DNA of 64,000 nt from Adiantum capillus-veneris (lineage: Eukaryota > Streptophyta > Polypodiopsida > Polypodiales > Pteridaceae): NCBI GenBank assembly GCA_014529385.2, contig CM043956.1:62504120-62568119 (forward strand). Reading direction: 5' to 3'. Every line of letters starts with the position of its first letter. The first letter of the stretch is position 1. Both the position numbers and the translations under genes were made by a program. Below, piece after piece: positions 1 to 10,434 of this stretch. The notes beneath the pieces were generated by a model. That model saw nothing but the letters and a program-made list of their open reading frames with translations, searched no databases and was not told the DNA's origin.

Positions 1-517
1 GGTGGTAAGGGTGAAGCTACTAGTACTGCTGCCATAATATATATATTTTGTCTAGTGATTGGAATTAATTGTGTGTACAAATCCTCTTCGTTCATAGCAA
101 GATAACTACGCTTACATCAAAAGAAAAGTTATAGTCTATGAGAGGTAGTATGATGGGATCCGGTGATAGAAGTATTTCATTGAGCCTTTCTGGGCCAAAG
201 AGAAACACTATACGTTGTTGAAAGTGTATTTTACGACTAATCCATGCGTTAATTCTAATAGATCTTACAGAGTGAAAGCGATAGAAATTATCATCATGTG
301 GGTTATTCATCTAGGATAGTATGTGAGAAATGTAGATATGAGAGAAGAGAAGGGAAGAGAAGAGCAGAGAGTTTCCCTCCCAAGCCCTATTCTTGCCCAT
401 AGTCAATAAGGATACTGCGAGGAGAGATGTACCTGTAGCAAGGAGAACCTAAAATTTGTACAGAGGATGAATTACTAAGAGTGAGAGAGATAGATTTGGT
501 TGAGGAGATGAGATTAG

Positions 518-527
<10 letters not shown>

Positions 528-577
<50 letters not shown>
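528..577. repeat. (TA)n microsatellite
   Basis: Essentially uninterrupted TA dinucleotides over about 50 bp. A poly-Ile/Tyr frame crossing it is an artefact of the repeat. Confidence 0.95.
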
Positions 578-581
<4 letters not shown>

Positions 582-970
582 GATTAGAGATGAAAAAGAA
601 AACAACAAGAAATCAAGAAAACATCAATGTAGAACACATCTTACTTGACAAACTCATTAGCTACGATTTTCATTTTAAAATTGTTTTCCAATTCAGATTG
701 GAACCTTGTGTAAAAAAATCATCAAAATAGGGTCCATTTCTAGCAGCAAAAGTCTTCCTATGGTCCCTTAGCCCAGACTTTCATTTGATTCCAAAGGACA
801 CCTCATGCCATATGAAAGCATGGCATTGCTCCTTGACAAAGTTTTGTAATCATGCTTGCAATAATGCATTAAAACAAGTGTATCTTTGAAATCATGCCAC
901 CTAGTGTCCCACTAGGATTTGATTCCCTCCTAGTAGCTATTTAAAAAGAAATATAAGAAAAATACATAGA

Positions 971-994
971 ATATATATATATATATATATATAT
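971..994. repeat. (AT)n microsatellite
   Basis: Twelve uninterrupted AT units. Confidence 0.95.
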
Positions 995-2116
995 TGGCCT
1001 TTACCCTAGATATAGCATCTAGCTAGGGTGTGAGATGATAATGAGATAGTAGAAATAAAGAATCAATTCTTTTTGCCCCAAGTTAAAGAGGCGGAGCTAT
1101 TGATGCTTTTCCCATAGTATTTTCTGATGGTAAAGTAAGAATAGGTTACCCTTGAGAAAAATAATAGGATGAGATAGAAGGCTTATTATTATATTTAAAT
1201 ATGCATATATACATTATAGGAAAGATAATTATGTATCTAAAAAATTACAAGATAGATCTTGTAGCATGCGTTCCCACTATGTACGTGTCACAGCACGACA
1301 GCGTGCAGTCACTTTGGTTACTGGTTTTGTAGCCATTTTGCTGATGAAACTCTGGCAAAATTTTTCCAACAGTTTTATGCGTATCGTTGGTGCGATCGAG
1401 ATTGCGATTGCTTGTAGCACTCAGGATTTGCGTGTAGTGTTTTCCCTTTTGGATGGTGCATCGCGAGCGTATTTCACTTTGCATTTTTGGTCTTGAGTTG
1501 TGAGTGCTTGGCCATTTGGAGCTTCCAGTTTTGACTCTCAGCTACAGGTTGAGTCTAGTACTCCCACAGGTGTTTCCATTTGCAATTGAGGACGTCTTCT
1601 GCAGTGTTTTGGCTTGCATACCGGTTTCGACACAGCATGTGTCTTGAGCTTTAGTTTTGTGTATGCTTTTGTGGGATAGTGGCTGGAGTTTACTCGCCAT
1701 AGTTTGTGATTGAGTGTTTACTTTCACTTTTGACAGGTTATGTCAGTTTGGACACATTTTGGTGTTCTTGTACTCACTCTCGCAGGAGTGAGAAGTTGTG
1801 TATACTACGGTTTTCTGGCACATTGCTCATTCATTGACACATTTTGGCAGCAGTTTTTCACTCACATATGTATGTCATTTGTGGCGCTATTGAGTGATAC
1901 TCCTGCTAGAGCGGTTTGGCTCTGTGTATGACTTTGTGAGGTGATTCCGGATGAGTGCATTCCCGGATTGGCCATTTGGGCATTTATTGTTGTCTCCATT
2001 GCGATTTACTGTTGAGTTTTTGCTCCAGTTACAAGGGAGACTCTGCCAAAATTTTACCAGATATGTATGCCTATTGTAGAGGCTAGTGCGCTTGACCTTT
2101 TGGTCACCTTCTTTGC

Positions 2117-3350
2117 TTGAGACAGTGGTTTGCTCTCGGGTGGGAGAGTCTTATTATCTCAAGCATTGTTTCCCATAGTTTTGGCATGGATATGGAGACG
2201 CTTCAGTTTAGAGACGGTTCTCATTCACGATCGCAACTGACATGTTGGCATTGCGGCCACGATGGGCATATTAGGCATCGTTGCTTCAGGCGTATGAGGC
2301 AGCGAAAGAGGCAGATGCATGGTGCTACTATGAGGATAGATGCTAGAGACTATGCATTTGACAGCCATGTCACTTTTGAATCTAGCTTACCTTCATACTA
2401 CTTTGTATCTTGGGATAGCACATTGTCTACGCATTTTCTACTAGATGAGCATGCAATTTTTCATCTGATGCCACATCGTGATTTTTTTTGCTCTTTCTCT
2501 AGTGGAGACTTGGTTGTGTGCAGTTTGCTAATGGTTCAGCATATGACATAGAGGGTGCTGGAGATGTATGCATGTCCTTACCTAGCGGTGAATTGCTTAC
2601 TCTACAAGATGTACGTTATGTACCAGGACTCAATCAGAGTCTCATTTCAGTGTGTTGCAGAGTAGTGGGCATTGTGTACTACTTAGAGAGCAGTCATTTC
2701 AGATGCATAGGGGATCACTGCTGATAGCCAGAGGTGCTAGGCGTGGTCTGGTATACCCTTTGCATATTTCTAACACACGAGGCGATCTAGTCCCTCTGTA
2801 TTTGCAGCCATGTTTGGAGCGAGAGACGAGGTGTGTCTCTTTTGTGGATATGCTGCAGGGAGAGCAGGTTGTGCATTTGTCTTGTGGGGACTTTCACGTA
2901 GACAGTGGTATCTCTGGGGATGCACACCTTGGTCAGTCATGCATTGAGATGACATCAGTTGAGCTAGAGACCGATGCATTGTTCTATGATGCATCTGATA
3001 CATTTGAGGGTGACAGTGTCCTTCAGACAACTGTGTGTGATTACAGTGGTGATGATTTTTTGGTTTTGTAGTCATTTTTAGCAGATATATCTTTGTCAGA
3101 CAATGCTGACATGGTGATGCATAGTCAGGTGGTTCCTGATGAGGATGCATATGGCACTGAGGTTGTTGACAAGGATAGGTTGGCACACATAGTGCATGTT
3201 TCATCGGCTTTCAGGTCTCTCATATCTAACCTTTTGGTCTCAAGACCTGATCTTGCTTATGCAGTTGGTGCATTTGCAGTGGGAGTTGTCAGTCATGCCA
3301 TGACTGACACTGGCATTGTGCATTGTGGAGCCATACAGGTCGTCACTTGA
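2117..3350 (+). pseudogene. Mini-Gag/protease-like/pol-tail ORF remnants of element A
   Basis: Reads as one ancestral frame broken by two frameshifts (near 2515 and 2650) and a TAG stop at 3069-3071. The first part carries the nucleocapsid zinc knuckle CWHCGHDGHIRHRC (C-X2-C-X4-H-X4-C), which binds RNA in Copia Gag. Next comes DEHAIFHLMPHRDFF, aligning with the Copia protease start, but the catalytic D-S/T-G-A triad is DEHA, so no active protease is expected. A segment with SLLIARGARRGLVYPLHI matches the region before integrase in Copia. The frame then jumps to the RPD motif that normally lies between RT and RNase H. Element B aligns over the whole length, so the missing integrase and RT are an inherited deletion and not local damage. 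Confidence 0.7.
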
Positions 3351-3523
3351 TACCTGCATGCGGAGTGTCATCATGGCTCTAGTCCTAGTGGTATGCATGT
3401 TGCATCTACACTAGAGCGGTTACAGAGTGAGCCAGTGAGCATAGGTTGAGAGTCGTCTTCTCTCACCTCTTGTATATACTAGTTGTAGGCTAGTCTTCTC
3501 GCCACTTATCAGCACACAACCTT

Positions 3524-3534
3524 TAGTGGGAGAA
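3524..3534 (+). other. Polypurine tract of element A
   Basis: The purine-rich TAGTGGGAGAA sits directly before the TGTT of the 3' LTR, the usual site of plus-strand priming. Element B has AAGTGGGAGGT in the same place. Confidence 0.7.
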
Positions 3535-3608
3535 TGTTAGGTAAAGGCGATGTGCCTCACCGTGCTTTGCTCGTGTCCGTCGGCTAGTGTCCGACCGCCC
3601 ACATTTAT

Positions 3609-3642
3609 CTCCTTATTCTTTATACATACAAAGAATAAGGAG
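3609..3642 (+). repeat. 13-bp perfect inverted repeat in LTR A
   Basis: Arms 3609-3621 and 3630-3642 (CTCCTTATTCTTT and its exact complement) flank an 8-base loop ATACATAC. An RNA crossing it could form a stable hairpin. Confidence 0.9.
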
Positions 3643-3712
3643 CTCTCACTCACATTATCACATGGTGCTCACACAGTGAGATTTTGGAGCTCCACCCCAC
3701 ATCCTATGTCTT

Positions 3713-3713
<1 letters not shown>

Positions 3714-3777
<64 letters not shown>
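3714..3777. repeat. (CT)n microsatellite inside LTR A
   Basis: About 32 CT units. The homologous position in the element B LTR has only a short interrupted pyrimidine tract, so the repeat expanded within this LTR. Confidence 0.95.
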
Positions 3778-3780
<3 letters not shown>

Positions 3781-4110
3781 CTTTGCACTCTCTGCACGCG
3801 CACCGCATCTCGCGTACTCACAACAGTTTCTTGGCAGGCCAGCAGCATGTGGGGAGATTTGACCTGATTGAACGACATAGAGGAAGTAAGTCCTTGTTCG
3901 CAAGAAGGTCGGAAGTCCCACTCTTCTCATCTGCACTCAAGCTATCATCAGGTACTTCTCCTGGGGGATTCACCATGGAAAACTTACCACACCACGTAAG
4001 TGCAAGGGAGGGGGGTTTTTTTACAAGTTACATAAGCGTATAAGTAAGGGGCAAGTCCCCAATAATTTATCTCCCAAGCTTTAAAAAAAGGGAGGGGGTA
4101 TCCTATTTAT

Positions 4111-4131
4111 GGGGGGGGGGGGGGGGGGGGG
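4111..4131. repeat. Poly(G) run, 21 nt
   Basis: Uninterrupted G, with further G blocks on both sides (4091-4098 and 4135-4140). It could form a G-quadruplex on the + strand, and it is also a place where assembly length errors are likely. Confidence 0.9.
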
Positions 4132-4861
4132 CGAAGGGGGGACCTGATCTAGGTTGATTACTTGTAACGATTGGTCACCAATGTGCAGTAGAACTTGCAT
4201 GAATTTTGGGGATGTTTTTATCAGGTCACACCTCAAATTTTTCATCAAGTCAATCATAGATAAGGGCTAATTTGGAGCATGTCAAGGGTTGATTTACACC
4301 AGCTTTGGATGGGTAAGAATTGGACGAGTAGCCAGAGTGTAGGTTGATCGGGCACATAGTTTGAAAGTCAAACTAAGACACATTGAGGGTACATCTAGTT
4401 ATCAATAGAAGTGGTTCCTTAATACGTTGCCAGTCACTATGCTACACACTCTTTGATTAGTTTTACTCAGTTAGATCATGTGAGACCTAAATTTTATATG
4501 TAAAATAGGGGTATGATAGTTTTATTCATTTATTGTTGTATAAGAGTAGAAAGAGGGGTCATATTCCCTAATATGAGTCGTATATAGGGGTTTTATCAAA
4601 GTTGTCCGCTCGCAGGTGGCATCTCGTTTTGTATATAGAGTGAATCCCCCCGAGGTACTTCTTCTTCCATCATATATGGCCGACAAGGAACCGTCGTGTG
4701 AACGTGGCAGCATAGGTGTGTTGATATGTTTGAGCACCCTTATGCAAGATCTTCAAGAGCGCAATTCGTTGTAAAGTCCATGATGGCAAGCTTCGTACTA
4801 GTTTTATTTCACAGTGTTGTCTTTGGAAAGACTTTCCACTACCGAGTAGAGCTACCCTATG

Positions 4862-4865
<4 letters not shown>

Positions 4866-4934
<69 letters not shown>

Positions 4935-4948
4935 TCACTCTCTCACTC

Positions 4949-4989
<41 letters not shown>
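4866..4989. repeat. Compound (CT)n(CA)n...(GT)n microsatellite
   Basis: CT from 4866 to 4912, CA from 4912 to 4934, an interrupted CACT/CTCA spacer, then GT from about 4951 to 4989, followed by three GTT units. The CA and GT arms are complementary and can fold back. Confidence 0.95.
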
Positions 4990-4990
<1 letters not shown>

Positions 4991-6530
4991 GTTGTTGTTT
5001 TTAAACTAATACTTATACACAAAAGAACGTAGCAGTTCAACAGCTGGCTTTAAACAAAGAACAAGGATTAGCACAAAAAGGACTCAACCTTTGATTTATT
5101 TTTGTACATTATAGTGAGAATGGGGTTCATTCCAGTGATTTGTTCATGATACCAAAGTAACAGAGGCCAAAGTTTGTGACATACAATAGCAAATCCAAAA
5201 AGATCCTAAGTAAAGATAGAGTCATCACCTACATCCATGTAAACAAGACAACAGTTTTGTTAGCCTTGAATATGTATTGCAGGTGTCGACGAACCCTATC
5301 AGTTGTTATCCATGTCCTACTTACCTTTATTAACCTTATACCTACCATCCAAAAAACAATTGTGGGTATCATTCTCAAAATTATGAAGTTGTCATTTGGT
5401 TTGTAGTAATTAGAAAGCCATTTCCCTTGTGATTAGGTGCAAGGTGTGTTTCTTTTATTTCCTTTTAAATTCATTTTACCTTGTGATCCTAAGGTCATTA
5501 CTCTTTATGATCCAAGCAAGATTATAGGTTATAAATAAGGTTGATTGTTACCCCAATTTTTTAAGAAATTTATACAAATTTATTTAACAAGATTAAGTTC
5601 TGATTGAAAGGCCATCACCCCTTTTGATCAAAGTGTCTTACCCATGCTTTTGTCTCATGGAGTTTGTGTTTACAAAGTTTTTATAAGTTACTTCCATATT
5701 TCCAAGGTTAATGTTTACAAGATGTATCTCCATTATGACTTCTCAAAACTAGCTAGTGCTAGGCAAGGTAGCTTGTGAATATGAGTACTCAATGACCACC
5801 AAAGTCCACATTATTTATCGGGATATCATTACTATGGGAAATTTTAGAATTATGCTAGTTGTGCTGATTCAAAAAAACCATCCAGTTTTACCAAAACTCA
5901 AATTAGAAGCAATCTGGCTACCTTTTTCTATCAAAAACACGGATTTGATTTAGTGTGATACAATCGATGAAAAAAGTCAAGCTTGCAACCATTTTTAAAA
6001 AATATTTTGTATAAATTAAAAATAATTTGGAATGTGAAGTAAAGTGAAAGTAGAATCAGTCAGTAATACTCAAAAAATCAGTACAAGACAAAGTTCCAAC
6101 CCTAGGTCCTAATCCGGCCATCCAAAACTAGAGCCATGTTGAACTCCTTTAGTATCTCAGCATGTGAAGACCATAACCAACTCTCATCAAGGATTAACAT
6201 TATAATGCCATAGCAATTATTGCTCCAATGCAGTAATGTTCATGTAATCACAATAGTAAGTTTTAGTTTTGACTAAATGCCAAGCTCCTTATGCAATGTC
6301 AGACTGGGACAAACTAAACCCTACAATAAATGATCGAGAGATGATTGAAAATATCCCATAATACGTTATTATGAAACCCTTTCCTCTCCCAGCCATAGTG
6401 TGGGCTCTCCATTGTGACTCTCATCACCACAATTTTGGAGCATTGAGAATCACTCATCAGTCGCACACATATTACATCACATGTAACTTTGGTCCCATAG
6501 GTCATATTTGACCTCCAAGGACGATAATAA

Positions 6531-6538
6531 AATCTCTC

Positions 6539-6592
<54 letters not shown>
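6531..6592. repeat. (CT)n microsatellite
   Basis: About 60 bp of CT with one TATC interruption near 6542. Confidence 0.95.
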
Positions 6593-6597
<5 letters not shown>

Positions 6598-6703
6598 ATT
6601 TCTAAGGCTCTTGTTGCCTCTATCTCTCTACCTTTTTATGTATCTCTCTCTAGCTCTTGGTCTATCTATTTCTCTCCCTAACTCTCTCTATGTCTCTTTC
6701 TCT

Positions 6704-6709
<6 letters not shown>

Positions 6710-6797
<88 letters not shown>

Positions 6798-6800
6798 TAT
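6710..6800. repeat. (CT)n then (CTAT)n microsatellite
   Basis: About 36 CT units to 6783, then CTAT/TATC variants to about 6810, embedded in a pyrimidine-rich strand from 6620 to 6960. Confidence 0.95.
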
Positions 6801-6967
6801 CTATCTATCTTCTATTTTTTCCTTCTTTTCCTCACTCTTTTTCCATATCCTATTTTTCCCCTTTCTCTTTCAATTTGTTTACTTGAATTTTTTCAATTTA
6901 TCTTTTTTTAATTGATTATTTTTTCAATCGATTATATTTATTTCTTTTTTTTATAAATCTCTATCTC

Positions 6968-7790
6968 CATACCTTGAGTGGAGCAGATGGACAAGCTTTC
7001 ATATTTCTTTATAAACCAAGGAGTGTGACAGAAAAGAGAATTCATTTAGCCAATTATGCAAAAGTGTTGAAGTAAATTAGCAATTCATAATCAACAATTT
7101 TTACCATGTAGCATGTGAAGTCCACTGAGCTCCAAGAATTTGACATAGCGTTCTTAAATGTGCTCAACTCTTTCTTAAAGTTGGAGATGTCATTCTTTCC
7201 CCAACGACTTTTATCACTGTAAGAGATGACTACATCCAAAGCTTCTGACACTTCTGCCTTCTAATTTCTGGCTATGCCATCAAGTCCGTGGTTGTGCATA
7301 GCATTATGTAGGGCATTGATTGTACCAAAATTTGGATGCAGCCTTAGCCAATTTCCCATCGAATCCCAAGAAGGTCATGGACTTCACCCCACCAATAGAT
7401 GCCTTTCTAGAAACATTGTTTCCGCTCAATGACCTAGTGGGGTTTTCCTCAATCACCACATTCCCCCATGAAATCCGATATCTAACAACACCCTTTGAAT
7501 ACTTCTTATGGCAGTTTTTGTGGCTGATAAAGGTTTTTATTTCCACACAAACCCTATGTAAAGCTGCACAATCTTCTCAATGATTCTAATCAGTGCATGA
7601 AATGTGCACATGTGGACATTTGAAAGGAGAATATCTAAAACTCCTTAAAAGCTTGGTCTCTAGATTGTATCCTCCACATGAGAACCACACGAGAAAACCT
7701 GCTTTAAATAATGAAAGTATAGATAACTTTGATAAAAGCAAGGCTAAATACTGAAGGCATTGAAAAAAGCTAGCTTGGACGAGCGAGAAG
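6968..7790 (-). repeat. Unidentified dispersed repeat, copy 1
   Basis: Shares its start (CCATACCTTGAGTGGAGCA) and long stretches with 12829-13488 in the same orientation. On the - strand both copies contain a decayed frame with GKNDISNFKK and YELLIYxNTFA (7054-7251 here), and this copy has a further frame at 7304-7546. Conserved residues between diverged copies suggest descent from a coding sequence. I recognise no family; it could be part of a retroelement or DNA transposon. Confidence 0.65.
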
Positions 7791-8055
7791 TGATGGAGAG
7801 TGTATCTAGAGAAGAATGAGAAAAATATGGAAAAAAAACACTCAAGGGTGCCTTCCCCTTCATATAGGTGTGCATGAATACCTATGCAATGATTTGAATG
7901 GACACAAATTTTGAGGCCAAAAATAGGCAATTATGCATGAATTTTATCGTTTATTCCAAATTTTGAGGCACTTGAGTGAGGGGCTATATAAAGCCCAAAG
8001 CTCCTCCAAGCATCATTTCATGTAATCTACAAATTTTTATGCCAATTTTTGAGCT

Positions 8056-8840
8056 ATGTTATCTAATCAAGATGGCTTTGAGGACTACACACCATGTTCA
8101 CTAGCAGTACTTGATGCAAAGGTGATAAATTCATTTATCAAACTATTGTTGGAAAGTATATACTTGATGTTGTCCAAAGGTATGAAAAGCAAGGACTTCC
8201 CACAAAGAAAGAGTTTCATCACCTGCATAAAAGATTGAAAATAGACCACATGGACAGAGAAGGTAAAGAGCAAAAGCCAAGCTTTTCCAATAACTTCTAA
8301 AAAGAAGACCTTTTTGAAGATGATGAAAAACCTTAAGGAAAGCCAAAAAAATTTACAAGCGCAACGTCTAGGCCAGTGAATCTTTGATTGCATATCACTA
8401 ATTTTTTATTCTTTACACATATTGACATTGCAGACACTGTCAACGTTTTGAGGATACAAAAGGGATCAAGGTCTTTAGATCTGAAGAGAGATCACATTGG
8501 GAATCTCAACAAGGATACAATTGTTATATACCATAGGAAGCTCTCCCAATCACCCACTCTCCCCATGCTTGTAGTATTGGCTCTATTTATGGTGGTAGGC
8601 TCACATCCAATACTCCCAAGAGTTAAAAAAATCACATTTCTTGAAAAGAAAGAGGCTATTAGAATATTTGGACTTGCTCCAAGATTTATGGGATTGAAAA
8701 TCATGGTAGGCTATGTCCTTATCTATGCATGTGACACATGCAAGCAGCTGTAGGGTTACAAGAAACATGAGTACTTGAAGTGGAGGGAAAGGATTGAAAA
8801 GCAAGATGTTGGCTCAAGCATCCAAAATTCATCTTTGTGA
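8056..8840 (+). pseudogene. Unrecognised broken coding-like region
   Basis: A + strand run of open frames (8056-8238, a gap with stops at about 8239-8387, then 8388-8753) that together read like a degraded protein: MLSNQDGFEDYTPCS.., later DTVNVLRIQKGSRSLDLKRD and TLPMLVVLALFMVVGSHP. I recognise no domain. It adjoins the dispersed repeat and may be part of the same element. Confidence that it was ever a gene is low. Confidence 0.25.
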
Positions 8841-10386
8841 TATTTATGATTTTTTTCTTGTGTCTCTCTGGTGGCAAGCCATTGTAACAACTTTCACTTG
8901 CATATGACCTATTGTATGCATGTTTCTTCTTTTTTACTCCTGTGTATATTCATAGTGTTTGATTATTTTTGGCTTCTTGAGATCTTGTCATATGCCACAC
9001 TTGTCGTAAAACCATTGGAATACTTCAAGTAAGCTATTAGGTTTTTGACCTCCTCCTCCATGTCTAGTGTGCTTGAAAAACTTGGTTCTTGGTTGGTAAT
9101 GGAACTTCTCCATACCCCCGGGGGATTCACTATTTGTAATAGGGGGATGTCACCTGTGTGCATCCAAATTAGAGAAACCCCCCTTTGTACGGTATCTAGC
9201 ATGCTAACCTACCCCCTTACATACGGACAAGATATAGACATTCTCGTAATGATCCATCCCCCCTCATACGAATTTTGTACATAATGTAATGGCCCACAGT
9301 TTTATGCATACCAGTAACATGACAATTTTAGAAGCGCATGCTTTTGTGAAAATACATGTTGAATTGCAAATGAACAAAAGTGTAGATTGTAGTGTGCTTT
9401 CATTTGAGAGAACAAACCACCATAAAAAGCAACAAATAAAATGAATATTGTATTAAAATAAACCAGTTGATTCAATGTAATTTTTCACAAAATAGACAAT
9501 ATTTCCCTTGTAAATTGATACAAGTATTAATCTCAAAACAAATGATGCTAGCCACCTACTTAGTAGGCTTCCCACATGGGATTCAAGGCACATATAAAAT
9601 GGATTGTTCTCTAAATAACAAATAATGGCATGCTTATAAACAATAATGAAACTTTACTTATCAAATCAAAACACATCACAAAACAACTCATTACAAGATT
9701 AAACTTTTTGAACAAAAAAATTATAGTTACTGCACCAACCTTAAATGATAGATCTTATGTCTATTATCAAATATTGAACAAACGATGAGGTCTTGATGGG
9801 TCTATGTTGATAAGATGGTACTACTAGGTCTATGTCGAAGACCATGAAGATGATGATGGGGTACTGATGGGTCTTGTCGATGATGATAAAGACGACGATG
9901 AGGTCATGTCATGTAAAAATGTTGGTCTTTTGACTTGTCTTGCTGAGAAAATGCTGGGCTGCTACTACTGGCTATTGTGGCAAAGAAAGTAAGCAACTAC
10001 AACATGCAATTGCAGCACGCTTCCTAGCTAGTAAAGACTAAACCGATGTACCCAAAAAGATTGCGCTATTGCTATTAGTATAAAAGGAAATGACAATATC
10101 ATGTTGACCATAAACTAGGAAACTACCATTGCCTCTGTCTTAGTTGGTAGGGTAGTTCTATCCACATGTGTATTTTGCCACTTGCAAGTTGTCAATCAAG
10201 ATGTGATCAGTCTTAGAGTGCAATGTGCATAGGTGTGATGAGTCTCTAGAGAAACGTTGTGACTCATGACTTGCAAGTGATGGCCGAAACATAGTGACTA
10301 AATGAAGAGACTAAGAGTCTGAGAGAAGGGTTTGATTGCAAGAAATGATCCTGCTTTGTTGTTGTGGATAAACTAGTATCCCAATG

Positions 10387-10434
<48 letters not shown>

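Larger units (their letters stand above)
1..1244. other. AT-rich intergenic stretch
   Basis: No coding sequence is supported here. The short open frames are low-complexity or lack any recognisable motif. The stretch holds two AT-dinucleotide tracts, listed separately, and otherwise unique-looking AT-rich DNA. Confidence 0.6.
1245..3836 (+). mobile_element. Element A: internally deleted Copia-derived relic
   Basis: A degenerate non-autonomous Ty1/Copia-type element, without a visible 5' LTR. In order it shows a non-coding leader (about 1265-2110), a CCHC zinc knuckle (2243-2284), a protease-like segment, a GAG-pre-integrase-like segment, and a short stretch resembling the RT/RNase H connection (RPDLAYAVGAFAVGVVS, about 3244-3294). 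A polypurine tract (3524-3534) and a 3' LTR starting TGTTAGG at 3535 follow. Integrase and the RT catalytic core are absent. The same architecture, including the duplicated AVGAFAVG motif, recurs in element B at 52144-55636 on the other strand. Leader blocks shared with B (1348-1445 and 1531-1620) lie in the opposite order to B. Confidence 0.75.
3535..3836 (+). repeat. 3' LTR of element A
   Basis: Starts TGTTAGG after the polypurine tract and probably ends ..TTTCTTGGCA at 3836. The start resembles the element B LTR (both TGTT-GG.. followed by AGGCG..ATGTGCC), as does the end (CAGTTTCTTGGCA against CAGTTCCTTCA). It is about 300 bp against 179 bp in B; much of the excess is a CT microsatellite. 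The right boundary is inferred from that alignment. Confidence 0.6.
3837..6960. other. Intergenic, simple-repeat-rich
   Basis: No supported gene. Contains a 21-bp G run and several large dinucleotide tracts, listed separately. Poly Ser-Leu, His-Thr and Arg-Glu frames here are translations of microsatellites. Confidence 0.6.
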
